Shown here: positions 27,625 to 37,226 of the stretch, in pieces
How the letters are laid out: each line of letters opens with the position of its first letter
Numbering within the stretch: position 1 is the first letter of the stretch
From: Chryseobacterium sp. CH25
GTDB lineage: Bacteria > Bacteroidota > Bacteroidia > Flavobacteriales > Weeksellaceae
Reading direction: 5' to 3'
Assembly: GCF_004119455.1 (NCBI RefSeq)
Contig: NZ_NRQT01000006.1
Span: 1-64,000, forward strand
Length of the DNA stretch: 64,000 nt
Translations under genes and position numbers: made by a program
Notes under the pieces: model-generated
Told to the model about the DNA's origin: nothing
The model's input: only the letters and a program-made list of their open reading frames with translations
Databases searched by the model: none

Positions 27625-28683
27625 TTATTTTATATTTTTAAGCAGAGCTTTTAATTTTTTCTGAATGGGTGGCTCAAGATATTCCGCTACAACATATGCT
27701 ATAGGAATAACGAGTGAAAAGGAAATAATAGGCAGGAGCCAATAAGGCACGGGAATAAATTGGTCTATCTTCACCATCCATGAGATCATCATGTTTTCAT
27801 GCAGTAAATAAATGGGATAACTTACAAAACCAACGAAGGTAAATAGCCTCATAGAGAAAAAACGTTCCATTTTGTCCCAAAATAATGCACCTACAAAAAT
27901 AAGAACCAGTATGATAAGATAGAGATTCCTCGTCATATCCTGAAGCCTGTACATATAAAACATCGCACATATGGTAGCAATAACAAAGGCATATAGGTAT
28001 CTTTTATCCCTTTCTTTATAGTAAATATAGATTAATGCTCCAGATACAAACCATCCAAAATATACAAAGTTCCCAATGTAAGCTTTAAACTGAAGCAACC
28101 CCAAAGGAAGCAAATGATGGAAATCCAGAATCTGGTACGAAACAGCTACTAAATAAATAATAAAAATCCCTAACAATGCAAGGTTTCTTTTAAAGAGATA
28201 GTACAACGCTCCAAAAATTACGTAAAATTTCACTTCAATATACAAAGACCAGAATGATGATTCTAAAACCGGAAAATCTGTTTTAAAGATGCGTTCAAGC
28301 AAGCCTTCGTCTACGAATAAAATTCCCGGCAACAGAGATTTCAGTTCCGGAATTCCCAAAGGTCTTTCGGAAAAAAATCCGGCTGTAATATAGATAATTA
28401 GGGAACAAATGAGCATACTGGGAAAAAGCCTTACCCATCTGTTTTTAATAAACTGAATAAAACCCGGTGTCTTTTCCATAGACATCAGAATGACAAACCC
28501 AGATATCAGAAAGAACAACTGAACTCCCAAATCTCCATATTTCACCAAAATATTGTCTTTATACAGGTCTCCGAAAGGATAACTCTTCCCCCAGATATAA
28601 TATCCATGGAAAAGAAAAACCAACAGAATGGCAAGCCCTCTTAAACCGTCTAAAACTAATATCCTATTTTTCTGTTCAGCCAT
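27625..28683 (-). CDS. Acyltransferase 3 family (OafA/NodX-like) membrane protein
   Basis: The 352-residue inner-membrane protein has about ten TM helices and the family opening RILVLDGLRGLAILLVFLFHGYY, where the conserved His and Arg form the acyl-transfer site. RWVRLFPSMLICSL and SFWSLYIEVKFY also fit the family. Such enzymes O-acetylate or otherwise acylate sugars of lipopolysaccharide, capsule or peptidoglycan. It follows the EpsG-like gene by about 20 bases in the same leftward unit, so the substrate is probably the glycan made there. The exact acyl group and sugar cannot be read from the sequence. Confidence 0.9.
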   Translation of the reverse strand: MAEQKNRILVLDGLRGLAILLVFLFHGYYIWGKSYPFGDLYKDNILVKYGDLGVQLFFLISGFVILMSMEKTPGFIQFIKNRWVRLFPSMLICSLIIYITAGFFSERPLGIPELKSLLPGILFVDEGLLERIFKTDFPVLESSFWSLYIEVKFYVIFGALYYLFKRNLALLGIFIIYLVAVSYQILDFHHLLPLGLLQFKAYIGNFVYFGWFVSGALIYIYYKERDKRYLYAFVIATICAMFYMYRLQDMTRNLYLIILVLIFVGALFWDKMERFFSMRLFTFVGFVSYPIYLLHENMMISWMVKIDQFIPVPYWLLPIISFSLVIPIAYVVAEYLEPPIQKKLKALLKNIK

Positions 28684-28705
28684 AAATAATAAATATGAAA
28701 ATGCC

Positions 28706-29845
28706 TTATGGAAGGATATGGTTATGATAAAGATCTATCGTAAACCTACCGGCCGTGATATTTTTAAAACTGGAAAATACAATAAAGTTGAAAATAACCA
28801 AAGTAATAATAAAGCTGTGTATAGCAGCTCTCATCCCTTTGGAAACTACAAACATGGTATTAGGAATTAAAATATAAGAGAATGCAAGGAAGGTCCCCGT
28901 TAATCTGGATGAGAAAATAGGGTTATTTCTAAAAATAAAATAGAAGCAGATCCCAATCACCGTATAATTTCTGTGGTACTCATAATAGGGATATTTTTCT
29001 TTCATTTTAGTATCAAAAATAAAGAGGAAGGCGGTACAAATGGCCAGCATTGCCTCAGGAATTCCAAAACCACCATTCAATCGTTCTACAGATTCATCTA
29101 TATAACCGTTAAAGCCTTCTACCAAGGTACTTTCGGAAGCTAAATTCCCTAATAAATCTCCAAAGTATCGATAGACCTCAAATGGAGACAGGAATACGCA
29201 TATCAGAATAAAAAGAAGCATCCAGAATTTATTGAGTGGAATTCTGGCTACCCAATACATCGGAAGCATCAGATAACAGACATTGTGAATACCCGCAGCA
29301 AGATAAATCCATAACAGATACATCCACAGATTCCGTTCTTTTATATACCGAATAGCCCAATATGCCATAAAACACCCAAGATTCTGCCTGATCTGTCCAC
29401 TTTCTCCAATAAAGAACCCGGGAATAAAAACAAACAGCAAAAAGGTGAAGGGATAATGGGTATTTTCTTCAACAAATTTCGTTTTAAAAAATGTTACCAA
29501 TGCCGCTATTACAAAGGTCAGCATATAAAAGGGTGCATCAAAAATATTGATCAGAATTTTATTAATCAATACATAGAGCCACTCCTGCTCCATGACCTGA
29601 GAACCCTTTATGGAAAGGGCTGCAAGAAAAATGCTCAGATAATCTTTGGTATCAGAATACACATAGATTCCTACATAACTTCCATAATCCGGACCTACGT
29701 CATCACGAAATCCTGCAATGATAACCAGAAATACTGCCAGAACATAAAGCGCCCCTTTATTCGTTTTCCCGGAATACACTTCCTGAAAGCTGAAAATCAT
29801 CATGTAGATGATCGCAATAATATAATATGGGTGCAATAAACTCAT
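28706..29845 (-). CDS. EpsG-family polysaccharide polymerase-like membrane protein
   Basis: The 379-residue protein has about ten TM helices. The EpsG signature is visible: GFRDDVGPDYGSY in the first long loop (about 45-58), GESGQIRQNLGCFMAYWAIRY mid-protein and an AAGIHNVCYLML segment with the conserved His. EpsG-like proteins are thought to polymerise glycan repeat units in the inner membrane. Its neighbours are an acyltransferase 3 protein and a broken membrane protein upstream, which suggests a small glycan-modification cluster. A -7 box lies 35 bases upstream at 29880-29887. Confidence 0.85.
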   Translation of the reverse strand: MSLLHPYYIIAIIYMMIFSFQEVYSGKTNKGALYVLAVFLVIIAGFRDDVGPDYGSYVGIYVYSDTKDYLSIFLAALSIKGSQVMEQEWLYVLINKILINIFDAPFYMLTFVIAALVTFFKTKFVEENTHYPFTFLLFVFIPGFFIGESGQIRQNLGCFMAYWAIRYIKERNLWMYLLWIYLAAGIHNVCYLMLPMYWVARIPLNKFWMLLFILICVFLSPFEVYRYFGDLLGNLASESTLVEGFNGYIDESVERLNGGFGIPEAMLAICTAFLFIFDTKMKEKYPYYEYHRNYTVIGICFYFIFRNNPIFSSRLTGTFLAFSYILIPNTMFVVSKGMRAAIHSFIITLVIFNFIVFSSFKNITAGRFTIDLYHNHILP

Positions 29846-29879
29846 TAGGCGGATATGGTGTTTTTAAATTGATATGAGG

Positions 29880-29887
29880 CAAATATA
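29880..29887 (-). promoter_or_regulatory. -7 box for the EpsG-like gene
   Basis: TATATTTG on the minus strand fits TAnnTTTG and lies 35 bases ahead of the ATG at 29845. No clear -33 element was found. Confidence 0.45.
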
Positions 29888-29900
29888 AACCCTGTAAGAA

Positions 29901-30844
29901 TTAAAGGGATAAACAATCTGACTTCCCAAAAAGCCCTACCATAGCAATCATAACCAGATAAGGAATGGAAAAGAACATATATTTTCTGATGAGTGTTTTT
30001 CCTTCATCATTACATAACAGATAACTGAAATATAAACTTATGACCCCAAACAGAAGACCACTTAGGTTAAAAGGACTGCTGAAATTATCAACGAAATAAA
30101 TCCCTTCCACTAAAGATACATCCTGAGGAATCATCATCCTAAGCCCAACATAAGGTACAATAAAAGCAATCACCAAAAACATAAGCTCTCTGATAAAGGA
30201 AAAATCCTTTTTTTCAATTTTTCAAAATCAATACAGACGGCAGCAAAAAAGGAAATATTCAGACATGCCGTTTCTCTTGCCAGTGTAGAAATAAATATAA
30301 CCACCCATAAAAGAATAAAATCTAAAGGGTTACGGTTCTGTACATATTTCAATGTGAATAATCCACCCAAAAGATAAAAGAAAATTGCAATAGAATCACA
30401 ATTGGTAGGAACATACTGTATAATAACAATAAAAAATATGGCTAACAGATGGATCATTCTTCTGATATTCACATACAAAAGAGCTCCTGCAGGGCTTGAT
30501 TTAAAAATTGAATTTAAAACAACTGAAGACAGTACAAAAAAGAAACTGTTGATCAGAAAAATACTATGATAAAATAATGTTCCCTGTTTTAAAAGAAAAT
30601 TCTTCAGAAAAGAAAGATGATTGTTCACAATAAAAGTTACCATCTCTGTAACATGTACACTCAGATAGTTTGGGATTACTCTGTAAGCATATACAGAAGA
30701 GAACATAAAGTCCGGAGCCTTCTCCATGGTTTTCAATCTTACATATGAAGATTCAAAGCCATAATAGGACATTGCAAACAGTAGAAACGGGAGTACTGCT
30801 ACAAATAGGAATCCGTTTATTTTTTCATCATTTTTTGTCAACAT
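29901..30844 (-). pseudogene. Frameshifted polytopic membrane protein of unknown function
   Basis: Two frames make one protein of about 313 residues. The 5' frame (30844 to 30170, 224 codons) encodes six or so TM helices and reads FEKLKK at a run of seven A (30208-30214, coding strand). It then runs out into RIFPLSESLCFW and a stop. The -1 frame continues sensibly as KDFSFIREL and MFLVIAFIVPYVGLRMM, with three more TM segments, to a stop at 29901. One missing A, or T in the nearby T5 run, restores the frame. I recognise no family. The loop KAPDFMFSSVYAYRVIPNYLS between early helices resembles glycan-polymerase-type proteins. A promoter lies at 30917-30924. Confidence 0.7.
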
Positions 30845-30916
30845 ATCAAAAACAGATTCTTATTTTTTTAATAATAATTGTGGTTTAAAATACATTTCAT
30901 CAAAGGGGAACTTTTG

Positions 30917-30924
30917 CAAAAGTA
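30917..30924 (-). promoter_or_regulatory. -7 box for the frameshifted membrane protein gene
   Basis: TACTTTTG on the minus strand fits TAnnTTTG and lies 73 bases ahead of the ATG at 30844. It is divergent from the pigment-locus promoter about 90 bases to the right. Confidence 0.5.
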
Positions 30925-30988
30925 GAATAATTTTTCATTCTGCCTAGAATATTTTATTGATTTTCAGCCAAAACTTATCTCTAATTAT

Positions 30989-31018
30989 TTTGAACTAATT
31001 CTTAAAAATTTAAATTTG
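30989..31018 (+). promoter_or_regulatory. Promoter of the first pigment transcription unit
   Basis: A TTTG -33 box (30989-30992), an 18-base spacer and TAAATTTG (31011-31018) fit the Bacteroidota sigma-A consensus well. The expected transcript start is near 31025, about 13 bases ahead of the ATG at 31038. Confidence 0.75.
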
Positions 31019-31037
31019 CAAACTTGATCTAAATGCA

Positions 31038-34000
31038 ATGCATCGCTTTTTTATATTTTTATATTATCTGATTTCCAGAAACAAAATTCTTTCTGTTTTT
31101 ACAGCATTAGGAATTGCATCTTTATGTCTTTTCTTTGCTTCAAAGATTAATTTTGAGGAAGATATCAATCAGATCATTCCTAAAAATGAAAAATCGGACC
31201 TTACAGCAAAGGTGCTTAAACAGCTTAATTTTTCTGATAAGATCATTGTTATTATAGAAAACAAATCTAATGAAGACAGCTTTCAGCTTTCTGAAACGGC
31301 CGATACTTTTTTACAGAAAACAGAGCCTTTACAAAAGTATATTGGCTCTATCCAGGGTAAAGTAAATGATAATGAAATCTCTGAGACCTTTGATTTTGTG
31401 AATCAGAACCTGCCTTTATTCCTCAATGAAAATGATTATCAAGAGATTGAAAGGAAACTTCAGAAAGACAGCATTGCCAAGCAGGTAGAGGATAATTATA
31501 TTTCATTGGTTTCGCCAACCAGCCTTGTTACGAAAGAATTCATTAAAAAAGACCCTCTAGGGTTGACCTTTCTGGGAATCAAGAAACTGAATGCTCTCAA
31601 CATCAGTAAGGATTTCAAACTGGAAGACAGCTATATTGTTACCAAAGATGGCAAAAATCTTCTGCTTTTCATTGAACCTAAAAATAAAAGCAACGATACA
31701 AAAGGCAATGAAGCTTTTGTAGACCAGCTTAATACCATAAAAGACAACCTTAACAAACAATTCAAAGGAAAAACGGAGATCAGCTATTTTGGATCACCAG
31801 TAATTGCGGTGGCCAATGCGAAACAGATTAAAAAAGACATTCAGAATACGGTTGTCATTTCCATGACGGTACTTTTGGTTCTTCTGATTTATTATTTCAG
31901 GAACTTTTTTACTCCAATCATCGTTTTTCTGCCTACAGTATTCTCTGTTTTGCTGGCTTTATTGGTATTATATTTTATTAAGGATAAAATCTCTGCCATT
32001 TCATTAAGTGTAGGAGCCATCCTTATTGGAATTACCATAGATTATGCCCTGCATATTCTTACCCATTACAAGCATAATAACAATATTGAAGAGCTTTATA
32101 AAGAAATCACTCAACCTATTATATTGAGTAGTGCCACTACTGCAGTTTCCTTTCTGTGTCTGGTATTTGTACGTTCTGAAGCATTAAAAGACCTTGGGCT
32201 TTTCGCAGCCATTACAGTTATTTTATCTTCCATCACAGCACTGATTATTGTTCCGCAGCTTTATAAGCCTAAACATTCTGAAGAAAAGCTTAACACTAAT
32301 TTCATTGATAAAATCGGATCCTATCCGTACGAGAAAAACAAACCTTTAATCATTGGCTGTTCTATCATTATTCTTGCTTGTCTGTTTGGATTCAGGCATG
32401 TAGGCTTCAATGAAGATATTGGCGATCTGAATTACATTCCAAAAGAAATGAAAATCAGTGAAGCCAAGCTGCAGAAGCTTTCAGACATTACTTCAAAATC
32501 CATTTACACGATTTCTTATGGAAATTCTGAAGAGCAGGCTTTAGACAGAAACTCCCAATTAAATACTTTCCTTGAACAGGAGAAAAAAGAAGGCAAAATT
32601 CTCAGTTACAACTCCATCGGAAGTATTGTTCTGTCTGAAGAAGATCAGCAAAAGAAAATTGAAGAGTGGAAAAAATTCTGGAATGATAATAAAAAGAATC
32701 AGACCGTTTCTGAGCTCATCAGTAACGGAAATAAATTCGGGTTCAACAGTTCAGCTTTTGACAACTTCAATGAGGTTTTAAATAAAAGCTACTCTACATT
32801 AAGCATTAAAGACTATGAAAAAGTAAAAGCACTCCAGCTTTCAGAGTTCATGAGCAATGAAAATGGTTTTTATACGGTTTCCAATGTAGTAAAGGTTGAC
32901 GAAAATAAAAGAGATGCCTTCATTAAGGATATTGAAAAGAAGCATGATGCCATTGCAATTGACCGTCAGCAGATGAATGAGAACTTTTTAGGTTTATTAA
33001 AAAGAGACTTCAATACGCTGATTAATTATTCTCTTCTCGCGATTATTTTAACCATTATTGTCTTCTTCAGAAATTTTGAATTAACGATTCTTACCATGTT
33101 TCCTATTGTTCTGACAGGAGTGGTAACTGCCGGGATATTATATTTCTTAGGATTGGAATTAAATATTTTCAGTACGGTAGTTTGTACCCTGGTATTCGGA
33201 GTGGGTGATGATTTCAGTATTTTCCTTACCCAGGCTATGCAAAAGGAGCATACCACAGGAAAAAATGAACTTCCTACTTACAGAACATCTATTATTTTAG
33301 CGGTATTCACAACCATTTTATCTATCGGATCATTAATTTTCGCTAAACATCCTGCCTTACATTCATTGGCTTTGGTTGCTTTAATCGGGATGTTTTCCGT
33401 AATTATTATTACTTCTACCCTATACCCTTTCTGGTTCAGATTATTGATTACCAACAGAGCGAAAAAAGGACTTTCACCAATAACGTTCAGACTTTTTATA
33501 GTCTCAGTCATCAGCTTTTTATATTATGGATTGGGAGGAATGGTATTTTCAGCCATAGGAAGCTTCTTTGTGAAAAACTCAAAAGGTAAAACGCTGAATA
33601 TTATCAAACTTATTTTAGCCAAGTTTTTAACTTCAGTTCTGTATTCTAATCCATTTGTAAAGAAGAAGGTCATTACAAATCCGAATGAAGACTTCAGTAA
33701 ACCGGCTGTTATTATTGCTAACCATACTTCTTTTCTGGATACCCTGGCTATTGCAATGGCTACCCATAAAATTATTTATTTAGTGAATGATTGGGTGTAC
33801 AAATCGCCGGTATTTGGAAAACTGGTAAGAGCTCTAGGTTTTTATCCGGTTTCTCAAGGTATAGAAAACGGAATGGATAAGTTGAAAGAAAAAATTGCAC
33901 AAGGCTATTCTTTGGTTGTTTTCCCGGAAGCGGAACGTTCATATACCAACGATGTAAAAAGGTTCCATAAAGGAGCATTCTATCTTGCAGAGCAGTTTGA

Positions 34001-34691
34001 GCTGGATGTTCTTCCTTTATATATTCATGGAAATTCGGAAGTACTTCCAAAAGGTGATTTCATTATCTATGACGGAAGCATCACGGTAAAAGTGGGTGAA
34101 AGAATCAGTAAGGACGACCTAAGTTTTGGTAAAAATTATTCCGAAAGAACAAAAAAAATCAACGCTTACTACAGAGAAGAATTTGCTAAGCTGAGAGAAG
34201 AGATTGAAGATGAAAATTATTTTAAAAAGCAATTATTCCTAAGCTATTTATATAAGGATAATGAAGTGGTAACAGAAGTAAAGAAAGATTTCAATACCAA
34301 TAAATCTGTTTACTTTGAGCTGAATAAACATATTGCGGATGATGCCAATATTCTGCATATTGCGGATGATTTTGGACAAAAAGATGTGTTGCTTACCCTT
34401 TATCAGGCCAGCCGAAGAATTTTTTCATGGATTAGGAATGAAAATAAAAGAGCAACGGCAGCCCATAATTATCTGGTAAAAAGAAGAAAGATCAATTATA
34501 TAAAAGAGCTGTCTGAAGTCAATAAAAAGATTGATGTTCTTTTGATTTCTGATGATAATTTTAACATTAATGATTTGCAGAGTCTCCCCGAAACCATCAT
34601 TTTTGTCAATACCCAAAACACGATAACAGAAAACAATAATTATACATTAAAATTCAGTTCTGAATCATTAAAAGTATTTAAAACTGAATAA
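31038..34691 (+). CDS. MMPL/RND-type exporter fused to a PlsC-like acyltransferase
   Basis: The 1217-residue protein combines three parts. Residues 1-800 form an MMPL-type lipid exporter with a first TM at about 17-36, a periplasmic loop and two TM bundles. GITIDYALHILTHYK in the first bundle and GVGDDFSIFLTQ in the second carry the proton-relay Asp residues. Residues about 880-1010 form a PlsC domain with NHTSFLD (catalytic His and Asp, about 894-900) and FPEAERSY (about 961), where Ala replaces the usual Gly. The last 200 residues (ILHIADDFGQKDVLLTLYQ...) look like a degraded methyltransferase fold. It probably exports and acylates the pigment precursor at the membrane. Confidence 0.9.
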   Translation: MHRFFIFLYYLISRNKILSVFTALGIASLCLFFASKINFEEDINQIIPKNEKSDLTAKVLKQLNFSDKIIVIIENKSNEDSFQLSETADTFLQKTEPLQKYIGSIQGKVNDNEISETFDFVNQNLPLFLNENDYQEIERKLQKDSIAKQVEDNYISLVSPTSLVTKEFIKKDPLGLTFLGIKKLNALNISKDFKLEDSYIVTKDGKNLLLFIEPKNKSNDTKGNEAFVDQLNTIKDNLNKQFKGKTEISYFGSPVIAVANAKQIKKDIQNTVVISMTVLLVLLIYYFRNFFTPIIVFLPTVFSVLLALLVLYFIKDKISAISLSVGAILIGITIDYALHILTHYKHNNNIEELYKEITQPIILSSATTAVSFLCLVFVRSEALKDLGLFAAITVILSSITALIIVPQLYKPKHSEEKLNTNFIDKIGSYPYEKNKPLIIGCSIIILACLFGFRHVGFNEDIGDLNYIPKEMKISEAKLQKLSDITSKSIYTISYGNSEEQALDRNSQLNTFLEQEKKEGKILSYNSIGSIVLSEEDQQKKIEEWKKFWNDNKKNQTVSELISNGNKFGFNSSAFDNFNEVLNKSYSTLSIKDYEKVKALQLSEFMSNENGFYTVSNVVKVDENKRDAFIKDIEKKHDAIAIDRQQMNENFLGLLKRDFNTLINYSLLAIILTIIVFFRNFELTILTMFPIVLTGVVTAGILYFLGLELNIFSTVVCTLVFGVGDDFSIFLTQAMQKEHTTGKNELPTYRTSIILAVFTTILSIGSLIFAKHPALHSLALVALIGMFSVIIITSTLYPFWFRLLITNRAKKGLSPITFRLFIVSVISFLYYGLGGMVFSAIGSFFVKNSKGKTLNIIKLILAKFLTSVLYSNPFVKKKVITNPNEDFSKPAVIIANHTSFLDTLAIAMATHKIIYLVNDWVYKSPVFGKLVRALGFYPVSQGIENGMDKLKEKIAQGYSLVVFPEAERSYTNDVKRFHKGAFYLAEQFELDVLPLYIHGNSEVLPKGDFIIYDGSITVKVGERISKDDLSFGKNYSERTKKINAYYREEFAKLREEIEDENYFKKQLFLSYLYKDNEVVTEVKKDFNTNKSVYFELNKHIADDANILHIADDFGQKDVLLTLYQASRRIFSWIRNENKRATAAHNYLVKRRKINYIKELSEVNKKIDVLLISDDNFNINDLQSLPETIIFVNTQNTITENNNYTLKFSSESLKVFKTE

Positions 34692-34706
34692 TAAATATGA
34701 AAAACA

Positions 34707-34714
34707 TATTTTTG
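34707..34714 (+). promoter_or_regulatory. Candidate internal -7 box ahead of darA
   Basis: TATTTTTG fits TAnnTTTG in the 42-base gap before darA, 20 bases ahead of the ATG at 34734. It would allow darAB expression apart from the exporter. Confidence 0.4.
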
Positions 34715-34733
34715 TAAACACTAAAAAGATTCC

Positions 34734-35648
34734 ATGAAAAAAAATGTACTTGTCATATATTATTCTCAAACCGGTCAGCTGGAGGATATTGTGAGAAATA
34801 TTGCCAAGCCTTTTGAAGCTCAGAAGGAAGAATATGATGTTACCTATTATAATATTAAACTAAAGGAAGATTTTCCTTTTCCCTGGCCAGGTGATGTCTT
34901 TTTCAACACCTTCCCGGAATCTTATTTACAAATACCTAAAGAAATTCTACCGCCTTCGGAAGAAATACTGAACAAAAAGTATGACCTCATCCTGTTCGGG
35001 TATCAGGTATGGTATCTCACACCATCCATCCCGATTATTTCATTCTTAAAAAGTGGTTATGCAGAACGTATCCTGAAAGATACCCCTGTAGTCACCATTT
35101 CCGGAACCCGAAATATGTGGATGCTTTCCCAGGAAAAGCTAAAAGTATATTTAAGAGATTTAAAAGCCAAACTGGTAGGAAACATCGCATTAGTAGACAG
35201 ACATGACAATTACACCAGTGTTCTCACTATTCTTCGATGGTTAACCACAGGACAAAAGGAAAAATCCGGTGTGCTTCCGGCAGCAGGAGTTTCAGATGAA
35301 GAAATTACAGGTTCTGTAAAATATGGAACAATCATCGAAAAGCATTTTAAAAACAATGATCTTGTAAATTTACAGCCGGATCTTGTAAAAAATGGAGCCA
35401 TCGAAATTCGTCCGTTTTTAGTGCGTGTAGAAAAGGTAGGGAACAAGATTTTCACAGTATGGTCTAATCTGATTATCAAGAAAAAAGAGAAACGTCCATT
35501 GCTGATAAAATTCTTTAAGGTATATTTGATGGCAGCGATATGGATTATCTCACCTGTCGTTTTGGTGTTACACCTGCTTACAACCCCTATATTTTGGTTT
35601 AAAAGACAAAAACAAAAAAGATATTTACAAGGAATTAATTTAAAATAG
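34734..35648 (+). CDS. darA: DarA, dialkylresorcinol condensing enzyme
   Basis: The 304-residue protein opens with a flavodoxin-like phosphate loop, VIYYSQTGQLEDI (about 7-19). LFGYQVWYLTPSIPIISFLKSGYA (about 87-110) and VVTISGTRNMW also fit the flavodoxin fold. A hydrophobic C-terminal segment (about 260-285) may attach it to the membrane. The DarA family acts with DarB to condense two beta-keto acyl units and aromatise them into a 2,5-dialkylresorcinol, the alcohol half of flexirubins. The gene ends one base before darB starts. Gene order and the flavodoxin-type start support the call. I did not check cofactor residues beyond the loop. Confidence 0.85.
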   Translation: MKKNVLVIYYSQTGQLEDIVRNIAKPFEAQKEEYDVTYYNIKLKEDFPFPWPGDVFFNTFPESYLQIPKEILPPSEEILNKKYDLILFGYQVWYLTPSIPIISFLKSGYAERILKDTPVVTISGTRNMWMLSQEKLKVYLRDLKAKLVGNIALVDRHDNYTSVLTILRWLTTGQKEKSGVLPAAGVSDEEITGSVKYGTIIEKHFKNNDLVNLQPDLVKNGAIEIRPFLVRVEKVGNKIFTVWSNLIIKKKEKRPLLIKFFKVYLMAAIWIISPVVLVLHLLTTPIFWFKRQKQKRYLQGINLK

Positions 35649-35649
35649 A

Positions 35650-36789
35650 ATGTACGACGTATTTATAACAAAAGCTTCAAAATTTTTACCCAATGCACCG
35701 GTAGCAAATGATGAAATGGAAACATATCTGGGGCTTATCAATGACGCACCTTCTAAAGCCAGATCACTTATTTTAAGAAATAATAAAATCACCACAAGAT
35801 ATTACGCTTTAGATAAAGAAGGAAATCCTACGCATACCAATGCACAGCTTACTGCAAAAGCAATTGAAGGACTTTTTGATGAGAACTTCAAAAAAGAAGA
35901 TATGAAATTACTGTCTGTAGGAACTACTTCTCCGGATCAGATTCAGCCTTCACATGCTTCTATGGTTCATGGTGAACTGAACATTGGGAAATCTATTGAA
36001 ATCAATACCGCAACCGGACTTTGCAACTCAGGAATGAATGCACTGAACTACGGATTCCTTTCCGTAAGAGCAGGTGTACAGGAAAGTGCTGTATGTGCTG
36101 GGTCTGAAAGAATGTCTGCATGGATGACGGCTGACAAATTCAACCATGAAGCGGAAAATTTAAAATTATTGGAAGAAAGACCTATTGTTGCTTTCAAAAG
36201 AGAATTCCTTAGATGGATGCTTTCTGACGGAGCCGGCGCTTTCTTATTAGAAAATAAACCGAGAGAAAACGGAATCTCTTTAAGAGTGGAATTCATTGAT
36301 TTCTATTCTTATGCACACGAAATTGAAGCATGTATGTATGCAGGATGTGAAAAACAGGAAGACGGAAGCTTAAAATCATGGGCAGATTATCCATCTGATT
36401 CATGGTTGAAAGACTCTATTTTTGCCATTAAGCAAGACACTAAAATCCTTGATAAATATATCCTGATAAAAGGTGCGGAAAGCTTAAGAGCTTCTTTCGA
36501 CAAACATAATCTGGATCCAGAAAAAATTGACCATGTATTGGCTCATATCTCTTCAGGTTATTTCAAAGATGGTCTGAAAGAAGAGTTCGCTAAAAAAGGA
36601 ATGGATTTCCCTGCTGAAAAATGGTTCTATAACCTTTCTGACATTGGAAACATTGGTGCCGGATCTATCTTCGTAGCATTAGAGGAACTGATGAATTCCG
36701 GAACATTGAAAAAAGGAGAAAAAGTACTTCTTTGTGTTCCTGAAAGTGGAAGGTTTGCTTATTCTTGTTCGTTATTAACAGTCTGCTAA
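35650..36789 (+). CDS. darB: DarB, ketosynthase III-like dialkylcyclohexanedione synthase
   Basis: The 379-residue thiolase-fold enzyme keeps the KASIII catalytic set. Cys125 lies in ATGLCNSGMNAL, a His near residue 300 in VLAHISSGYF, and an Asn near 332 in SDIGNIGAGSIF. DarB enzymes join two fatty-acid-derived units through Claisen and Michael steps to give a cyclohexanedione that DarA aromatises. It is soluble and of normal length. Its stop codon overlaps the start of the next gene (TAATG at 36787-36791), indicating translational coupling with the hotdog proteins behind it. Confidence 0.9.
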   Translation: MYDVFITKASKFLPNAPVANDEMETYLGLINDAPSKARSLILRNNKITTRYYALDKEGNPTHTNAQLTAKAIEGLFDENFKKEDMKLLSVGTTSPDQIQPSHASMVHGELNIGKSIEINTATGLCNSGMNALNYGFLSVRAGVQESAVCAGSERMSAWMTADKFNHEAENLKLLEERPIVAFKREFLRWMLSDGAGAFLLENKPRENGISLRVEFIDFYSYAHEIEACMYAGCEKQEDGSLKSWADYPSDSWLKDSIFAIKQDTKILDKYILIKGAESLRASFDKHNLDPEKIDHVLAHISSGYFKDGLKEEFAKKGMDFPAEKWFYNLSDIGNIGAGSIFVALEELMNSGTLKKGEKVLLCVPESGRFAYSCSLLTVC

Positions 36790-37220
36790 TGGAAAACAGA
36801 CTGCCCACATCCGATACAGATTTTGTACAAAGTCTTATTCCACAACGTGCTCCGTTTGTAATGGTACACACATTATCAGAATACTCCGAAAGCCACCTTA
36901 TTTCCGGTTTTGAAATAAAGGAAGACAACCTTTTTGTTCATGAAGGATCTTTTCAGGCTTCCGGGCTTATTGAACACCAGGCACAAAGTGTAGCGCTTCA
37001 TACAGGTTACAAATATTACCTACTTGGAAAAGATGCTCCAACTGGATATATCGGAGCCATCAAATCCTTTGAAGCTGAAGTGTTGCCTAAAGTTGGAGAT
37101 CAACTGAAATCTGAGGTAACCATCCTCAATGAAGTAATGGGAGTAACCCTTGTAGACATCGTTACCAAATTAAATGGTGAAGTGATTGCAAAATCTCAAA
37201 TGAAAACTGCTGTAAAATAA
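36789..37220 (+). CDS. FabZ-like hotdog dehydratase, first of a pair
   Basis: I choose the ATG at 36789, which overlaps the darB stop, rather than an upstream in-frame Met inside darB. The 143-residue product is a single hotdog domain with LIPQRAPFVMVHTL near the N-terminus, the FabZ-type PxRxPxLxxD pattern with His replacing the usual Asp. A helix with GLIEHQAQSVALHTGYKYY follows. Proteins of this type in aryl polyene clusters dehydrate 3-hydroxyacyl-ACP intermediates. The replaced Asp and the Glu74-His pair (ASGLIEH) leave the chemistry uncertain. Six bases separate it from a sister gene. Confidence 0.8.
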   Translation: MENRLPTSDTDFVQSLIPQRAPFVMVHTLSEYSESHLISGFEIKEDNLFVHEGSFQASGLIEHQAQSVALHTGYKYYLLGKDAPTGYIGAIKSFEAEVLPKVGDQLKSEVTILNEVMGVTLVDIVTKLNGEVIAKSQMKTAVK

Positions 37221-37226
37221 CTTTTA

